Part shown: one piece after another, positions 26,688 to 36,057 of the stretch
Position numbering within the stretch: the first letter of the stretch is position 1
Layout: each line of letters begins with the position of its first letter
Assembly (NCBI RefSeq): GCF_022606465.1
Contig: NZ_JALBUF010000002.1
Location: 124,001 to 188,000 of the forward strand
Direction: 5' to 3'
DNA length: 64,000 nucleotides
Origin: Sulfoacidibacillus ferrooxidans
GTDB taxonomy: Bacteria > Bacillota > Bacilli > Alicyclobacillales > SLC66
Notes under the pieces: model-generated
What the model saw: the letters and a program-made list of their open reading frames with translations, nothing else
What the model was told of the DNA's origin: nothing
Databases searched by the model: none
Made by a program: the position numbers and the translations under genes

Positions 26688-27973
26688 TGTGCACCTCCTG
26701 TAACGGGCATAACGTTGTGGACAGTTAGCACACTGTCAGTTGCATACAAGGTAGTCAGTGCTTGATTTAATTGTTCTTGCCCAACTTCATGTGTGACAAT
26801 GACAATCTCAGCTGTCTCATGACTAGATCTCTTTTGTAAGACAGTTTCCATGCTAACTTCTGCTAGGCCAAAAATGGTTGCGATCTGAGCAAACACTCCG
26901 GACTGATCACGAACCGTAAGTCGCAGATAATATCGTGTAGGTTCACCTTGTCCTCGCCGAACACGCTTGTGCGGCAAGAGGAGATGGCGAACGCGCAAAG
27001 CAGTATCCATGCGCAAATTGCGCAGCACTTCAATCATGTCGCCTACAATAGCACTTGCCGTGGGCAAGGAACCAGCACCGCGTCCAAAGAACATCAAGTC
27101 ACCAGCCGCGTCGCCGCGTACGTAGAGCGCGTTAAAAGCATCGCTCACATGGGCGAGTGGATGATCTTTTAAGACGAGTGTGGGGCGTACCTGAAGCGAG
27201 AGGTTACCATCGCGATCAGTACCTTCTGCAAGTAACTTGATCACTGCACCGAGTTCATGGGCATAGGCCACATCTGTAGCGCTAATCGTCCGAATGCCAG
27301 TCACGTCTACGTCATCTAAGGTTACTTTTGCGTGAAAAGCAATCGAAGCTAAAATGGCTAACTTGCGCCCAGAATCTAGCCCATCGACGTCACTCGCTGG
27401 ATTGCTTTCAGCATACCCAAGGTCTTGTGCTTCTTGTAATACCTCGTCAAAGTCAGCTCCCGTGGCTGTCATCTTGGATAAGATATAATTGGTCGTACCG
27501 TTTATGATCCCTTTTAGATCGGTGATTTCATTGGCTGTTAGTGATTCTTTGAGAGGTCTAATCAAAGGAATAGCACCACCTACAGCCGCCTCATAGTAAA
27601 CGTCCATGCCGACTTGTTCAGCTGTGTCAAGAATCTCTGCACCGTGTTCAGCAATCAGGTCCTTATTGGCTGTAATCACATGTTTGCCTGCACGTAAGGC
27701 CTGTAAGATAAATGTGCGAGCAGGTTCGATGCCGCCAATTGTTTCGATGACCATACGAATCTCTGGGTCTTCTAAAATATCACTCGCATTTGTGGTTAAC
27801 TGTTCATGTTTAAATACAACTGGACGAGATTTGTGTGAATCTCTGACCAGTACTCGTGTGATAATGGGCTCCAAACCAGTGAGCCGAGCGATCATTTCAC
27901 TGCGCTTTTGTACCAGTTCGACAACTCCGGAACCTACAGTGCCACAACCTAGTAGACCAATGTTGACTTCCAT
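26684..27973 (-). CDS. hom: Homoserine dehydrogenase with C-terminal ACT domain
   Basis: NAD(P)H-dependent reduction of aspartate semialdehyde to homoserine. Rossmann motif [15 protein letters not shown] at residue 6, then [17 protein letters not shown], the substrate region [19 protein letters not shown] and the ACT domain from about 350 ([21 protein letters not shown]), which is the threonine feedback site in the family. 429 residues, monofunctional. It is 23 bp after the ACT-domain gene and overlaps thrC. No aspartokinase is in the window. Confidence 0.96.
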   Translation of the reverse strand: MEVNIGLLGCGTVGSGVVELVQKRSEMIARLTGLEPIITRVLVRDSHKSRPVVFKHEQLTTNASDILEDPEIRMVIETIGGIEPARTFILQALRAGKHVITANKDLIAEHGAEILDTAEQVGMDVYYEAAVGGAIPLIRPLKESLTANEITDLKGIINGTTNYILSKMTATGADFDEVLQEAQDLGYAESNPASDVDGLDSGRKLAILASIAFHAKVTLDDVDVTGIRTISATDVAYAHELGAVIKLLAEGTDRDGNLSLQVRPTLVLKDHPLAHVSDAFNALYVRGDAAGDLMFFGRGAGSLPTASAIVGDMIEVLRNLRMDTALRVRHLLLPHKRVRRGQGEPTRYYLRLTVRDQSGVFAQIATIFGLAEVSMETVLQKRSSHETAEIVIVTHEVGQEQLNQALTTLYATDSVLTVHNVMPVTGGAQ

Positions 27974-27996
27974 TTCAGCACCTCGTCCCGTAGATT

Positions 27997-28437
27997 TTAC
28001 CCTTGACCGACAATCATTACCTGTGAAACGCCATCTAATCCGCGCAATAGTTGCAGTGTTTCTTCTAATTCTGCCCGCAATTCACGTGTCTCGATAGATA
28101 AAATTACAGTTGCACTGCCTTGCAGTGGAAGCGATTGATTGATGGTTAATATATTTGCTCTTTGCACGGCTAGTGTGTTTAACACCTCTGATAGACTTCC
28201 AGAATGATGTTTTAACGTAAGTGCGATGGTGACGATTTGCCCTTGCATAACTGCATGAAATGGTTTCGCAGCATCTTTGTACTTGTAATATGCACTGCGC
28301 GAAATGCCAACTGCACGTACTGCATCGGATACGCTAGAACGCGGTTGGCGTTTTAGGAAGTCAGCCACTTGAATCGTTCGCTTAATCACATCGGGAAGAT
28401 GTGAATATGCAATGAGGTAATATGAATCTTCTGCCAT
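27997..28437 (-). CDS. ACT domain protein of the PheB (UPF0735) family
   Basis: About 146 residues: an N-terminal HTH-like part with VSDAVRAVGISRSAYYKYKD, and a C-terminal ACT domain containing VTIALTLKHHSGSLSEVLN. It matches Bacillus PheB in layout, where the gene sits beside pheA; here it heads the homoserine/threonine operon instead. A regulatory, amino-acid-sensing role is inferred; no activity is established. ATG 28437 has AAGGTG 6 nt upstream; an earlier in-frame start would lie in the divergent promoter region. Confidence 0.85.
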   Translation of the reverse strand: MAEDSYYLIAYSHLPDVIKRTIQVADFLKRQPRSSVSDAVRAVGISRSAYYKYKDAAKPFHAVMQGQIVTIALTLKHHSGSLSEVLNTLAVQRANILTINQSLPLQGSATVILSIETRELRAELEETLQLLRGLDGVSQVMIVGQG

Positions 28438-28525
28438 GCTATTCACCTTATGTCCTTGTATTAGAAACAACTGTACTCTTATAACGGACATTATATATTT
28501 TTTTCACATAGACTGCAATAAATTC

Positions 28526-28555
28526 TTGACCTTTTGCTGGATTGGAAGATATAAT
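28526..28555 (+). promoter_or_regulatory. Sigma-A-type promoter of the ilv-leu leader
   Basis: TTGACC at 28526-28531 and TATAAT at 28550-28555, spacing 18 nt. Transcription would start near 28562 and include the riboswitch and terminator before ilvE, giving a leader of about 230 nt. The -10 is consensus and the -35 differs at one position. Confidence 0.7.
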
Positions 28556-28597
28556 AAATGAAAATTTCGTACAATCAACGTAGCAACATGGTTTGTC

Positions 28598-28700
28598 AGA
28601 AGGATGTCTAGGGTTCCGCCGATTGTGGGTCTGGTCCAAGCGACATCACACTTGATGATTAAGTGCACACCTTAGGGATAAAAGCCCTGTGGCAGGTTCT
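28598..28700 (+). ncRNA. ykkC subtype 2a riboswitch (ppGpp aptamer)
   Basis: The leader of ilvE carries the conserved blocks of ykkC-class RNAs: CTAGGGTTCCG at 28608-28618 and CTGGTCCAAGCGA at 28631-28643. P1 is formed by GATGTC (28603-28608) and GACATC (28642-28647). A hairpin with arms CACTT and AAGTG (28649-28664) follows, then ACACCTTAGGGATAAAAGCC and TGTGGCAGGTTC. From memory, the ACACC-GGGATAAAAG-CCC-GTGGCA-GTT string is shared with known ppGpp riboswitches upstream of branched-chain amino acid genes in Firmicutes. Guanidine-I and PRPP members of the class differ in gene context. The ligand call rests on motif and context, not on a search. Confidence 0.85.
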
Positions 28701-28752
28701 GGCTAGTTAGCTTTCGAGCTATACTAGGTTCCTGTCACAGGGCTTGTCTATT
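28682..28752 (+). terminator. Riboswitch expression platform: attenuator terminator before ilvE
   Basis: AAGCCCTGTGGCAGG (from 28682) pairs with CCTGTCACAGGGCTT (to 28745), capped by an inner helix CTAGT/ACTAG and TAGCT/AGCTA with a TTCG loop; a T-rich stretch follows (TTCTTTT). The left arm uses bases of the last aptamer helix (GCCCTGTGGCAGG). Aptamer and terminator are thus mutually exclusive, so ligand binding would favour readthrough: an ON switch, as known for ppGpp riboswitches. Confidence 0.8.
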
Positions 28753-28794
28753 CTTTTGGCGACTCACAACTCAGAACATTCCGGGGTGGAACAT

Positions 28795-29727
28795 TTGCAA
28801 AATTCACTAGAAAACCTAACACAAGTACAGTCACTGCAGGTAAAGTCGCCAGAACGCAAAATTTATTTGAATGGTCGACTGGTTTCAAAAGAACAAGCTG
28901 TTGTATCCGTTTTTGACCATGGATTTTTATATGGTGACGGTATTTTTGAAGGGATTAGGATTTATGACGGCGTCATTTTTCGCCTTGACGAGCATTTAGT
29001 TCGGCTGTATGAATCAGCAAAATCTATTTTACTGACCATTCCTTTAGAGTATGAGGAGATGGCCGATGCGATTATCGAAACCGTGCGAGCGAATCAGTTG
29101 GAGAGCGGGTATATTCGAGTCGTCATATCACGTGGGGATGGAGATTTGGGTCTTGATCCACGCAATTGCCCACGGGCCAACGTCATCGTCATTGCAGATG
29201 TGGTTCGTCTATTCCCAGAGGAATTTTATGAAAATGGGTTGCGTATCGTGACAGTACCTACGCAAAGGAATAGTCCAGCATCCATGAACCCGCAAGTGAA
29301 ATCACTCAATTATCTAAATAGCGTGATGGTAAAATTGGAAGCTGCACGCGCAGGTGCGCTTGAGGCGCTTACAGTCAACTCTCAAGGGTATGTTTGCGAG
29401 GGGTCTGGTGATAACGTCTTCATCGTGAAGCGTGGCAAAGTGTATACGCCGCCGACCTATCTTGGTGCGCTCGATGGCATAACACGTCATGCGATTATGG
29501 ATCTTTGCGAGGAGATGGGATTGCCATTAACGGAAACGCCATTTACGCGACATGATGTATATGTTGCGGATGAGTGTTTCCTAACAGGGACTGCCGCGGA
29601 GGTCATACCAGTCATCGAAGTTGATGGAAGAGAGATTGGCAGTGGTCAACCTGGACCAATCACACAGCAATTATTGTCTGAATTCCGAAAAATCGTTCGA
29701 CAACAAGGGCGAAGAGTATTTTCATAA
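28795..29727 (+). CDS. ilvE: Branched-chain amino acid aminotransferase
   Basis: Class IV PLP transaminase, last step of Leu, Ile and Val synthesis. N-terminal RKIYLNGRLVSKEQAVVSVF, FEGIR block in FLYGDGIFEGIRIYDG, and the PLP lysine in VKSLNYLNSVMVK; C-terminal TGTAAEVIPVIEVDGREIG. Start: TTG 28795 with GGGGTGG about 5 nt upstream; open frame further up enters the attenuator and is not credible. About 310 residues. D-amino acid aminotransferase is the main alternative within class IV, but the operon context and the RVVISRGDGDLGLD block support IlvE. Confidence 0.93.
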   Translation: MQNSLENLTQVQSLQVKSPERKIYLNGRLVSKEQAVVSVFDHGFLYGDGIFEGIRIYDGVIFRLDEHLVRLYESAKSILLTIPLEYEEMADAIIETVRANQLESGYIRVVISRGDGDLGLDPRNCPRANVIVIADVVRLFPEEFYENGLRIVTVPTQRNSPASMNPQVKSLNYLNSVMVKLEAARAGALEALTVNSQGYVCEGSGDNVFIVKRGKVYTPPTYLGALDGITRHAIMDLCEEMGLPLTETPFTRHDVYVADECFLTGTAAEVIPVIEVDGREIGSGQPGPITQQLLSEFRKIVRQQGRRVFS

Positions 29728-29784
29728 ATCATGAGTTAGTGCCACTACGCACATGATGAAGATCAACCGGAGGGGAGACTGGAT

Positions 29785-31545
29785 ATGGGTGGGAGCGGCG
29801 ATGCGGCTATTTTGCCAATGGAAGAAGATATACAGAAACCGCAGATAGACCAGGCAGTTTCTGATTCTCATGAGGTGCGAACAGGGGCAGAGCTTTTGTG
29901 TTCTCTGCTTATGCAGGCAGGTGTAGATACGATCTTTGGTTATCCGGGTGGTGCAGTTTTACCTATTTATGATGCACTTTATTCGGTTCCCATAAGACAT
30001 ATACTCACACGTCACGAACAAGGTGCCATTCACGCCGCGCAAGGATTCTCGCGTGTCACAGGAAGGCCGGGTATTGTTCTTGCTACATCAGGTCCGGGAG
30101 CAACAAACCTTGTAACAGGTATTGCCGATGCGTTTATGGACTCTACTCCGCTCGTCATATTTACAGGGCAAGTCACAGCAGAGAGTATCGGTCGGGATGC
30201 CTTTCAGGAAGCGGATATCATCGGTATAACAATGCCCGTGACAAAACACAATTTTCAAGTGCGCGATATTAAGGACTTGCCTCAGATCGTTGCGGATGCT
30301 TTTCATCTTGCGACGACTGGCCGTCCTGGTCCTGTACTCATTGATTTGCCTAAAAATATTACGTCTGGTCCGGCGAGTGATCATGTATTGCCAGAGTCGC
30401 ATATTCGCGGCTATAAGCTACCGGGTGCTCCGAAGAAGGAAGAGGTTGACGCGCTGATCGCGGCAATCAATCAGGCTAAAAAGCCACTACTATATATTGG
30501 TGGCGGCATCATTAGCAGTGGTGCGTCAGAGCTCGTTCGTCAATTTGCAAGTCGGTCTCAGATTCCGGTTGTATCTACCTTGCTAGGGCTTGGGGCATTT
30601 CCAGTTCGCGATCCTTTATTTGCAGGCATGCTTGGTATGCACGGCACGTATGCAGCAAATCGCGCGGTAACTGAATGTGACGTATTAATTGCTCTAGGCG
30701 TGCGTTTTGACGATAGAGTGACAGGAAAATTGCAACGATTTTCACCGCATTCTATTAAAATTCACGTGGATATTGATGCTGCGGAAATCGGCAAAAATGT
30801 CGCTGTTCACATACCGATCGTAGCAGATGTAGGACTTACATTGAAAGAAATGCTTTTGCGTGATGTGCACTTGGATACGCGTGGTTGGCATGAACAAATA
30901 TTACTGTGGAATGAAGAGTGGCCACTACAGTATCATGCAAGCGACGAGGATTTAAAACCACAACAGGTGGTTGAGTTAATCGCAAAACATACGCACGAAA
31001 ATGCCATTGTGACTACAGAAGTAGGACAGCACCAGATGTGGGCAGCGCTCTTTTATCCGTTTTCACGACCACGCCAATTTGTAACATCAGGTGGTCTTGG
31101 AACTATGGGATTTGGGTTCCCAGCAGCTCTTGGTGCACAGGTGGCAAAACCTGACGCCACAGTAGTTTGTATAGCTGGTGATGCTAGTTTTCAAATGAAT
31201 ATTCAAGAATTGCAAACGGTCGTAGAAAACGGATTGCCTGTGAAGATAGCGATTATCAATAATCGTTATCTTGGCATGGTGCGGCAGTGGCAGCAATTTT
31301 TTTATGAAAGTCGATATGCAGAAAGCAAAATTGGCTCTCCGGATTTTGTGAAAGTAGCACAGGCTTATGGTGCACTTGGATTGCGAGCCACTACCTTTGC
31401 ACAGGCAGAGGCCGCGCTTACTGAAGCATTTGCCTATCAAGGTCCTGTAATCATTGATTTTGTTGTAAAAGAAGAAGAAAATGTTTTCCCCATGGTTCCA
31501 CCAGGCAAAGGAACGGATGAAATGACTCTAGAATGGGAGGAGTGA
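29785..31545 (+). CDS. ilvB: Acetolactate synthase, large subunit
   Basis: ThDP/FAD enzyme making acetolactate or acetohydroxybutyrate. The activating Glu is in RHEQGAIHAAQGFSRVTG, the FAD-region block is VRFDDRVTGKL, and the ThDP/Mg motif is GDASFQMNIQELQTVVENG with the later NNRYLGMVRQWQ. 586 residues, full length, including a short N-terminal extension. GGAGGGG precedes the ATG. Its stop lies 3 nt before the small subunit start, so subunit synthesis is coupled. Confidence 0.96.
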   Translation: MGGSGDAAILPMEEDIQKPQIDQAVSDSHEVRTGAELLCSLLMQAGVDTIFGYPGGAVLPIYDALYSVPIRHILTRHEQGAIHAAQGFSRVTGRPGIVLATSGPGATNLVTGIADAFMDSTPLVIFTGQVTAESIGRDAFQEADIIGITMPVTKHNFQVRDIKDLPQIVADAFHLATTGRPGPVLIDLPKNITSGPASDHVLPESHIRGYKLPGAPKKEEVDALIAAINQAKKPLLYIGGGIISSGASELVRQFASRSQIPVVSTLLGLGAFPVRDPLFAGMLGMHGTYAANRAVTECDVLIALGVRFDDRVTGKLQRFSPHSIKIHVDIDAAEIGKNVAVHIPIVADVGLTLKEMLLRDVHLDTRGWHEQILLWNEEWPLQYHASDEDLKPQQVVELIAKHTHENAIVTTEVGQHQMWAALFYPFSRPRQFVTSGGLGTMGFGFPAALGAQVAKPDATVVCIAGDASFQMNIQELQTVVENGLPVKIAIINNRYLGMVRQWQQFFYESRYAESKIGSPDFVKVAQAYGALGLRATTFAQAEAALTEAFAYQGPVIIDFVVKEEENVFPMVPPGKGTDEMTLEWEE

Positions 31546-31548
31546 GTG

Positions 31549-32061
31549 ATGGAGCGCACGTTATCTGTACTTGTTAATGATCGGCCAGGTGTATTGGCAC
31601 GCGTGGCAGGACTATTTTCACGGCGTGACTTTAACATTGCGAGTATTACCGTTGGTGCGGCCGAAGAACCTGGATTAAGTCGAATGACCATTGTAAGTAG
31701 TGGTGATGATGCAACTGCCCTACAGATTATGAGGCAGTTGGATAAAGTGATTGAAGTCATTCAGGTGACTGATATTTCAAAAGATCCAGCTGTGAAACGC
31801 GAATTGGCTCTGATTAAGGTCACCACAAATAAAACGACACGACCAGAGATTTCCCATATACTCGAACCTTTTCGGGTGGCGATTGTGGATGTTGGCCACG
31901 GATCGTTGACGGTTCAAGTCACGGGTTCTGGAGAAAAAGTAGACGCGTTGATAGGATTATTGCGCCCATTTGGAATTCTTGAAATCGCGCGTACAGGAGT
32001 CACTGCATTATTGCGTGCTGTCGCACAAGAAGAGGATCATTCAAGCGAAGTGGTCAGTTGA
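31549..32061 (+). CDS. ilvN: Acetolactate synthase, small regulatory subunit
   Basis: Regulatory subunit of 170 residues with an N-terminal ACT domain (starting MERTLSVLVNDRPGVLARVA) and a C-terminal ALS_ss_C domain from about 80. It confers valine feedback sensitivity in the family. ATG 31549 is chosen over the GTG just before it because GGGAGGAG ends 7 nt upstream. The 108-bp gap to ilvC holds no gene. Confidence 0.95.
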   Translation: MERTLSVLVNDRPGVLARVAGLFSRRDFNIASITVGAAEEPGLSRMTIVSSGDDATALQIMRQLDKVIEVIQVTDISKDPAVKRELALIKVTTNKTTRPEISHILEPFRVAIVDVGHGSLTVQVTGSGEKVDALIGLLRPFGILEIARTGVTALLRAVAQEEDHSSEVVS

Positions 32062-32169
32062 ATATGTTTAAATAACCTGAGACAAAAGAGAGAGCATAGA
32101 GAGAAAAGAGAAACTACGAATCATAGGTATCGAACGACAACTTGATATGGCTAGGGAGTGTATTAATCA

Positions 32170-33156
32170 ATGAAAATGTATTACGAAAATGATGCGGATC
32201 TACAATTATTGCATGGTAAAACGGTTGCAGTTCTTGGGTATGGTAGTCAAGGTCATTCACAGGCCCAAAATCTTCGCGATAGTGGCGTAAAGGTTATCAT
32301 TGGACAGAGGCCAGGTAAGTCAGCTGACAAAGCACAAGAAGATGGATTTAGTGTGATGTCTGTGGCAGAGGCGACACAAATAGCGGATATTTTACAATTT
32401 TTACTTCCTGACGAACGACAAGCAAAAGTTTACCAGGAAGAAATATTGCCTTATTTGCACAAAGGGCAAACGTTGATGTTTTCACATGGTTTCAATATTC
32501 ACTTTAAGCAAATCATTCCACCTGATGATATTGATGTGGTATTAGTTGCTCCTAAGGGTCCGGGGCACCTTGTTCGCCGAGTCTATGAAGCTGGTGGCGG
32601 TATTCCATCTTTAATTGCTATTCATCAAGATGCAAGTGGGCAAGCTTTTGAGTATGCATTAGCGTATACAAAAGGCATTGGGAGTACAAAAGCCGGAGTT
32701 CTTGTGACGACGTTTAAAGAAGAGACAGAGACCGATTTGTTTGGCGAACAAGCGGTGCTTTGTGGCGGCGTTGCAGACCTCATTAAAGCTGGGTTTGAGA
32801 CATTGGTAGATGCAGGATACCAACCGGAAATTGCCTTTTTTGAATGCTGTCATGAAGTGAAGTTGATTGTTGATTTGATCTATGAAGGCGGATTGTCCCG
32901 CATGAATTACTCAATCAGTGATACAGCCGAATTTGGCGGCTACAATGCAGGACCAAAGATCGTAACAGAGGAAACGCGAAAGGCCATGAAAGGGTTGCTT
33001 TCTGACATTCAAAAAGGCGTTTTTGCACGCAACTGGATTTTGGAGAATCAGGCCGGACGTCCATCTTTCTTAGCGATGCGCGAGCAAAATGCTGATCATC
33101 CAATCGAAGAAGTTGGAAAAAGTTTGCGCTCTATGATGGGTTTCATCGGAAAATAG
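32170..33156 (+). CDS. ilvC: Ketol-acid reductoisomerase
   Basis: Class I KARI of 328 residues: Mg-dependent isomerisation and NAD(P)H reduction of acetolactate. Rossmann motif [14 protein letters not shown] near residue 22, then [19 protein letters not shown]; the loop QRPGKS determines cofactor preference, and the Arg and Ser are consistent with NADPH binding. The metal-binding [18 protein letters not shown] block is intact and the C-terminal knotted domain is complete. AGGGAG precedes the ATG. Confidence 0.96.
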   Translation: MKMYYENDADLQLLHGKTVAVLGYGSQGHSQAQNLRDSGVKVIIGQRPGKSADKAQEDGFSVMSVAEATQIADILQFLLPDERQAKVYQEEILPYLHKGQTLMFSHGFNIHFKQIIPPDDIDVVLVAPKGPGHLVRRVYEAGGGIPSLIAIHQDASGQAFEYALAYTKGIGSTKAGVLVTTFKEETETDLFGEQAVLCGGVADLIKAGFETLVDAGYQPEIAFFECCHEVKLIVDLIYEGGLSRMNYSISDTAEFGGYNAGPKIVTEETRKAMKGLLSDIQKGVFARNWILENQAGRPSFLAMREQNADHPIEEVGKSLRSMMGFIGK

Positions 33157-33229
33157 AAGATAGACGTTTTGATCGACATGAGGGAAGCGCGTAAATAGAG
33201 AGACGATGCTAGAGAGGGAGGAATTGCCT

Positions 33230-34762
33230 GTGAAGCACATTCAAATCTTTGACACCACGCTGCGAGATGGGGAGCAGTCCCCTGGAGTGAGTCTTACTGC
33301 TGGAGAGAAATTAGAGATTGCACGACAGCTCGCGAAATTGCGGGTAGATGTCATTGAAGCTGGTTATGCGGCTGCCTCACCAGGTGACTTTGCTGCAGTT
33401 CAGACCATTGCACGTGCTGTCAAGGGAGTATCCGTGTGTTCTCTAGCGCGTGCGACAGAAAACGATATATTACGCGCATATGAAGCATGTAGCCCGTCTG
33501 ATGCACCGTGTATTCACTTGTTTTTAGCCACTTCAGACGTCCATATGCAGCACAAATTGCGTATGACTCGCGATCAAGTGTTACAACAAATTGATTCGGC
33601 TGTTCGTTTTGCACGAACAAAGGTGCCTTTTGTTGAGTTTTCTGCAGAAGATTCAGGGCGAACAGATTTTGATTTTCTAGTGCAAGCTGTTAAGACGGCT
33701 GTGTCAGCAGGTGCTACTGTTATCAATCTTCCAGATACTGTAGGTTACTTACTCCCACAAGAGTACGCACAAAGGTTTATTCGCATGCGTGAACAAGTAG
33801 AGCTAGGTTCTGCTCTCCTTAGCGCACATTGCCATGATGACCTGGGTCTTGCTGTGGCCAATACACTGGCGGCAATTTCGGCAGGTGTTGACCAAGTAGA
33901 GGTCACCATGAATGGTATCGGGGAGCGAGCAGGGAATGCATCGCTTGAAGAAGTGGCTGTAGCGCTTGCGTTACGCGCAGATATGTACGGTGTAGACACG
34001 AAATTAGAGCTCAGTCAAATTGCGCGTACCTCTAAATTAGTCAGTCGATTAACGGGTATGGTTGTCCCAGGCAATAAAGCAGTCGTAGGTGCAAATGCAT
34101 TTGCACATGAGTCGGGGATTCACCAAGATGGTGTTCTGAAGGAACGTACGACTTATGAAATTATCGATCCACAAGTGGTTGGAGTCGTGGAAAATAAGCA
34201 ACTTGTGCTAGGCAAACACTCAGGACGTCATGCATTCTTTAAACATGTTGAAGAGCTTGGCTATGTGTTGTCCGATCAAGATTTACAAAATTTATTTATG
34301 CGTTTCAAGGAATTGTGTGATAAGAAGAAACAAGTGACCGAGGAGGATATTCTCGCACTGGTGGATGAACGTGTTTATGGTGAAGCGCAACACACGTATA
34401 CCTTGGATTACTTACATGTATCGTGTGGCAATCAGCCACTATCTACAGCAACTGTTCGAGTAACGGGGCCACAAGGAGTGCGCGAAGAAGCGGCAGTTGG
34501 CAATGGACCAGTAGAGGCGATCTACCGCGCGATTGATCGCGCCACAGGTGAAGAGGTTGAGCTTGCAACGTATCAAATCAGTTCAGTTACGCCAGGTCAA
34601 GATGCGCTTGGTGAAGTGCGCGTTCAAGTGCGAGTGAATCATCGACTATTTACAGGTAGGCATGTGGCGAGTGATGTTTTAGATGCATCTGCTAGGGCGT
34701 ATATTGATGCGATTAACCGCTACACCATCATGCGAGTTGCACCTGCATTGTTGGTAAAGTGA
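33230..34762 (+). CDS. leuA: 2-isopropylmalate synthase
   Basis: Acetyl-CoA condensation with 2-oxoisovalerate, first leucine step. [15 protein letters not shown] at the N-terminus and [14 protein letters not shown] supply metal and catalytic residues, followed by [13 protein letters not shown]. The C-terminal LeuA allosteric (Leu-binding) domain from about 390 to the end is present, so feedback inhibition is expected. GTG 33230 has AGGGAGGA 7 nt upstream; the earlier in-frame ATG lacks a ribosome site. About 510 residues. Confidence 0.95.
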   Translation: MKHIQIFDTTLRDGEQSPGVSLTAGEKLEIARQLAKLRVDVIEAGYAAASPGDFAAVQTIARAVKGVSVCSLARATENDILRAYEACSPSDAPCIHLFLATSDVHMQHKLRMTRDQVLQQIDSAVRFARTKVPFVEFSAEDSGRTDFDFLVQAVKTAVSAGATVINLPDTVGYLLPQEYAQRFIRMREQVELGSALLSAHCHDDLGLAVANTLAAISAGVDQVEVTMNGIGERAGNASLEEVAVALALRADMYGVDTKLELSQIARTSKLVSRLTGMVVPGNKAVVGANAFAHESGIHQDGVLKERTTYEIIDPQVVGVVENKQLVLGKHSGRHAFFKHVEELGYVLSDQDLQNLFMRFKELCDKKKQVTEEDILALVDERVYGEAQHTYTLDYLHVSCGNQPLSTATVRVTGPQGVREEAAVGNGPVEAIYRAIDRATGEEVELATYQISSVTPGQDALGEVRVQVRVNHRLFTGRHVASDVLDASARAYIDAINRYTIMRVAPALLVK

Positions 34763-34771
34763 GGGGATAAC

Positions 34772-35839
34772 GTGGCATATCACATTGTAGTATTACCAGG
34801 AGATGGCATTGGACCCGATGTGACGCGGGCGGCAGTACAGGTACTAGAACATGCACTTAAGGGGCAGTCTGTTGAGATTGTGATGAGTGAACACCTTATT
34901 GGTGGAAAAGCGCTTGACACCTATGGTGTGCCATTACCTGATGTTACACTTGAGGCATTACACAAGGCAGATGCTGTTCTTCTAGGTGCTGTAGGTGGTC
35001 CCAAATGGGATGTGGGGCCAGGTCATTTGCGTCCGGAAGCAGGGTTGCTTGCTTTGCGAAAAACACTGGGTGTATATGCAAATATGCGTCCGGTGAAAGC
35101 TTTTAGTGAGTTGTTAGACGCTTCACCACTACGCAGAGAGATTGCGCAACGTGTGGATTTGCTGATCGTACGCGAACTGACAGGTGGCGCCTATTTTGGA
35201 AAACGTGAACGGGGATCAGACGCACATGGTATGCAGTTTGCGTATGATACGATGTTTTATTCGGAAAATGAGATTCGGCGGGTATTGATCACAGCATTTG
35301 ATGCTGCTCGCTTGCGGCGAAAAAAACTCACCTCCGTTGATAAGGCCAATGTGTTAGATAGTTCGCGGTTATGGCGCGAGATTGTTCAGGACGTAAGTTC
35401 ACACTATCCGGATGTCGAAGTTGAGCACCAATTAGTAGATTCATGTGCTATGAATCTTGTGACACACCCCCAATCGTTTGATGTCTTGGTAACGGAAAAT
35501 TTATTTGGAGATATTTTAAGTGATGAGGCAGCCGTGTTGACTGGTTCTATTGGGATGTTACCTTCTGCCAGTCTTGGCCAAGGGATTGGTTTATATGAAC
35601 CCATTCATGGATCGGCGCCAGATATTGCAGGAAAAGGAATAGCCAATCCACTTGGTGCTATTCTGTCTGTTGCATTGTTACTAAGGTATTCATTACATGT
35701 AGATGATGCTGCAACGCGTGTGGAGCAAGCAGTTGCAAAGGCAATTGCCCACGGCGCGCGCACGAAAGACTTAGCGCGCGGGCAGGACGATGTTGTAACG
35801 ACCGATCAAATGACGGAGCGTGTCCTTGCACATTATTAA
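34772..35839 (+). CDS. leuB: 3-isopropylmalate dehydrogenase
   Basis: NAD-dependent oxidative decarboxylation in leucine synthesis. N-terminal LPGDGIGPDVTRAAVQVLE, ADAVLLGAVGGPKWD, substrate-binding TGGAYFG and the metal/NAD block ENLFGDILSDEAAVLTGSIG are all present; 355 residues. GTG start 9 bp after leuA with AGGGG upstream. The operon ends here with a terminator; leuC and leuD are not in the window. Confidence 0.96.
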   Translation: MAYHIVVLPGDGIGPDVTRAAVQVLEHALKGQSVEIVMSEHLIGGKALDTYGVPLPDVTLEALHKADAVLLGAVGGPKWDVGPGHLRPEAGLLALRKTLGVYANMRPVKAFSELLDASPLRREIAQRVDLLIVRELTGGAYFGKRERGSDAHGMQFAYDTMFYSENEIRRVLITAFDAARLRRKKLTSVDKANVLDSSRLWREIVQDVSSHYPDVEVEHQLVDSCAMNLVTHPQSFDVLVTENLFGDILSDEAAVLTGSIGMLPSASLGQGIGLYEPIHGSAPDIAGKGIANPLGAILSVALLLRYSLHVDDAATRVEQAVAKAIAHGARTKDLARGQDDVVTTDQMTERVLAHY

Positions 35840-35876
35840 TTGTTGCTAGTAGGCTAGAGAATCTATGGGCTTGATC

Positions 35877-35914
35877 AAAAAGAGACAGCGCAACTGCTAC
35901 GCTGTCTCTTTTTC
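35877..35914 (+). terminator. Rho-independent terminator of the ilv-leu operon
   Basis: AAAAAGAGACAGCG pairs perfectly with CGCTGTCTCTTTTT (14 bp), 9-nt loop, followed by a T-rich stretch. It lies 37 bp after the leuB stop. Confidence 0.9.
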
Positions 35915-35975
35915 TTATGCATACCTTGCACCCTGCAAGAACGGCAAGGTATGGTTAACACTTAGAACAAAGTGG

Positions 35976-35981
35976 TATACT
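35976..35981 (+). promoter_or_regulatory. Possible extended -10 promoter of the XPB gene
   Basis: TATACT preceded directly by TGG, an extended -10 element; TTAACA lies 15 nt upstream as a weak -35. It is 76 bp before the XPB-type helicase start. Weak call. Confidence 0.35.
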
Positions 35982-36057
35982 ATATGAATATGTTTTTTTA
36001 TGGCTATTTTATGTGCAAAGATAGAGGTACTGGATTACTAGATGAGTCAGGAGTGTG

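Noticed and set aside
28560-28610. Short open frame in the ilv leader (ATG at 28558, about 17 codons) as a leader peptide for attenuation
   Set aside because: It is not rich in Leu, Ile or Val codons and no ribosome site is clear. The riboswitch explains the leader better.
28600-28790. T-box leader upstream of ilvE
   Set aside because: No T-box consensus (AGGGTGGnACCGCG) and no specifier loop found; the ykkC blocks match instead.
28744-28794. Upstream TTG start for ilvE
   Set aside because: It lies within the terminator arm and has no ribosome site; TTG 28795 with GGGGTGG is better.
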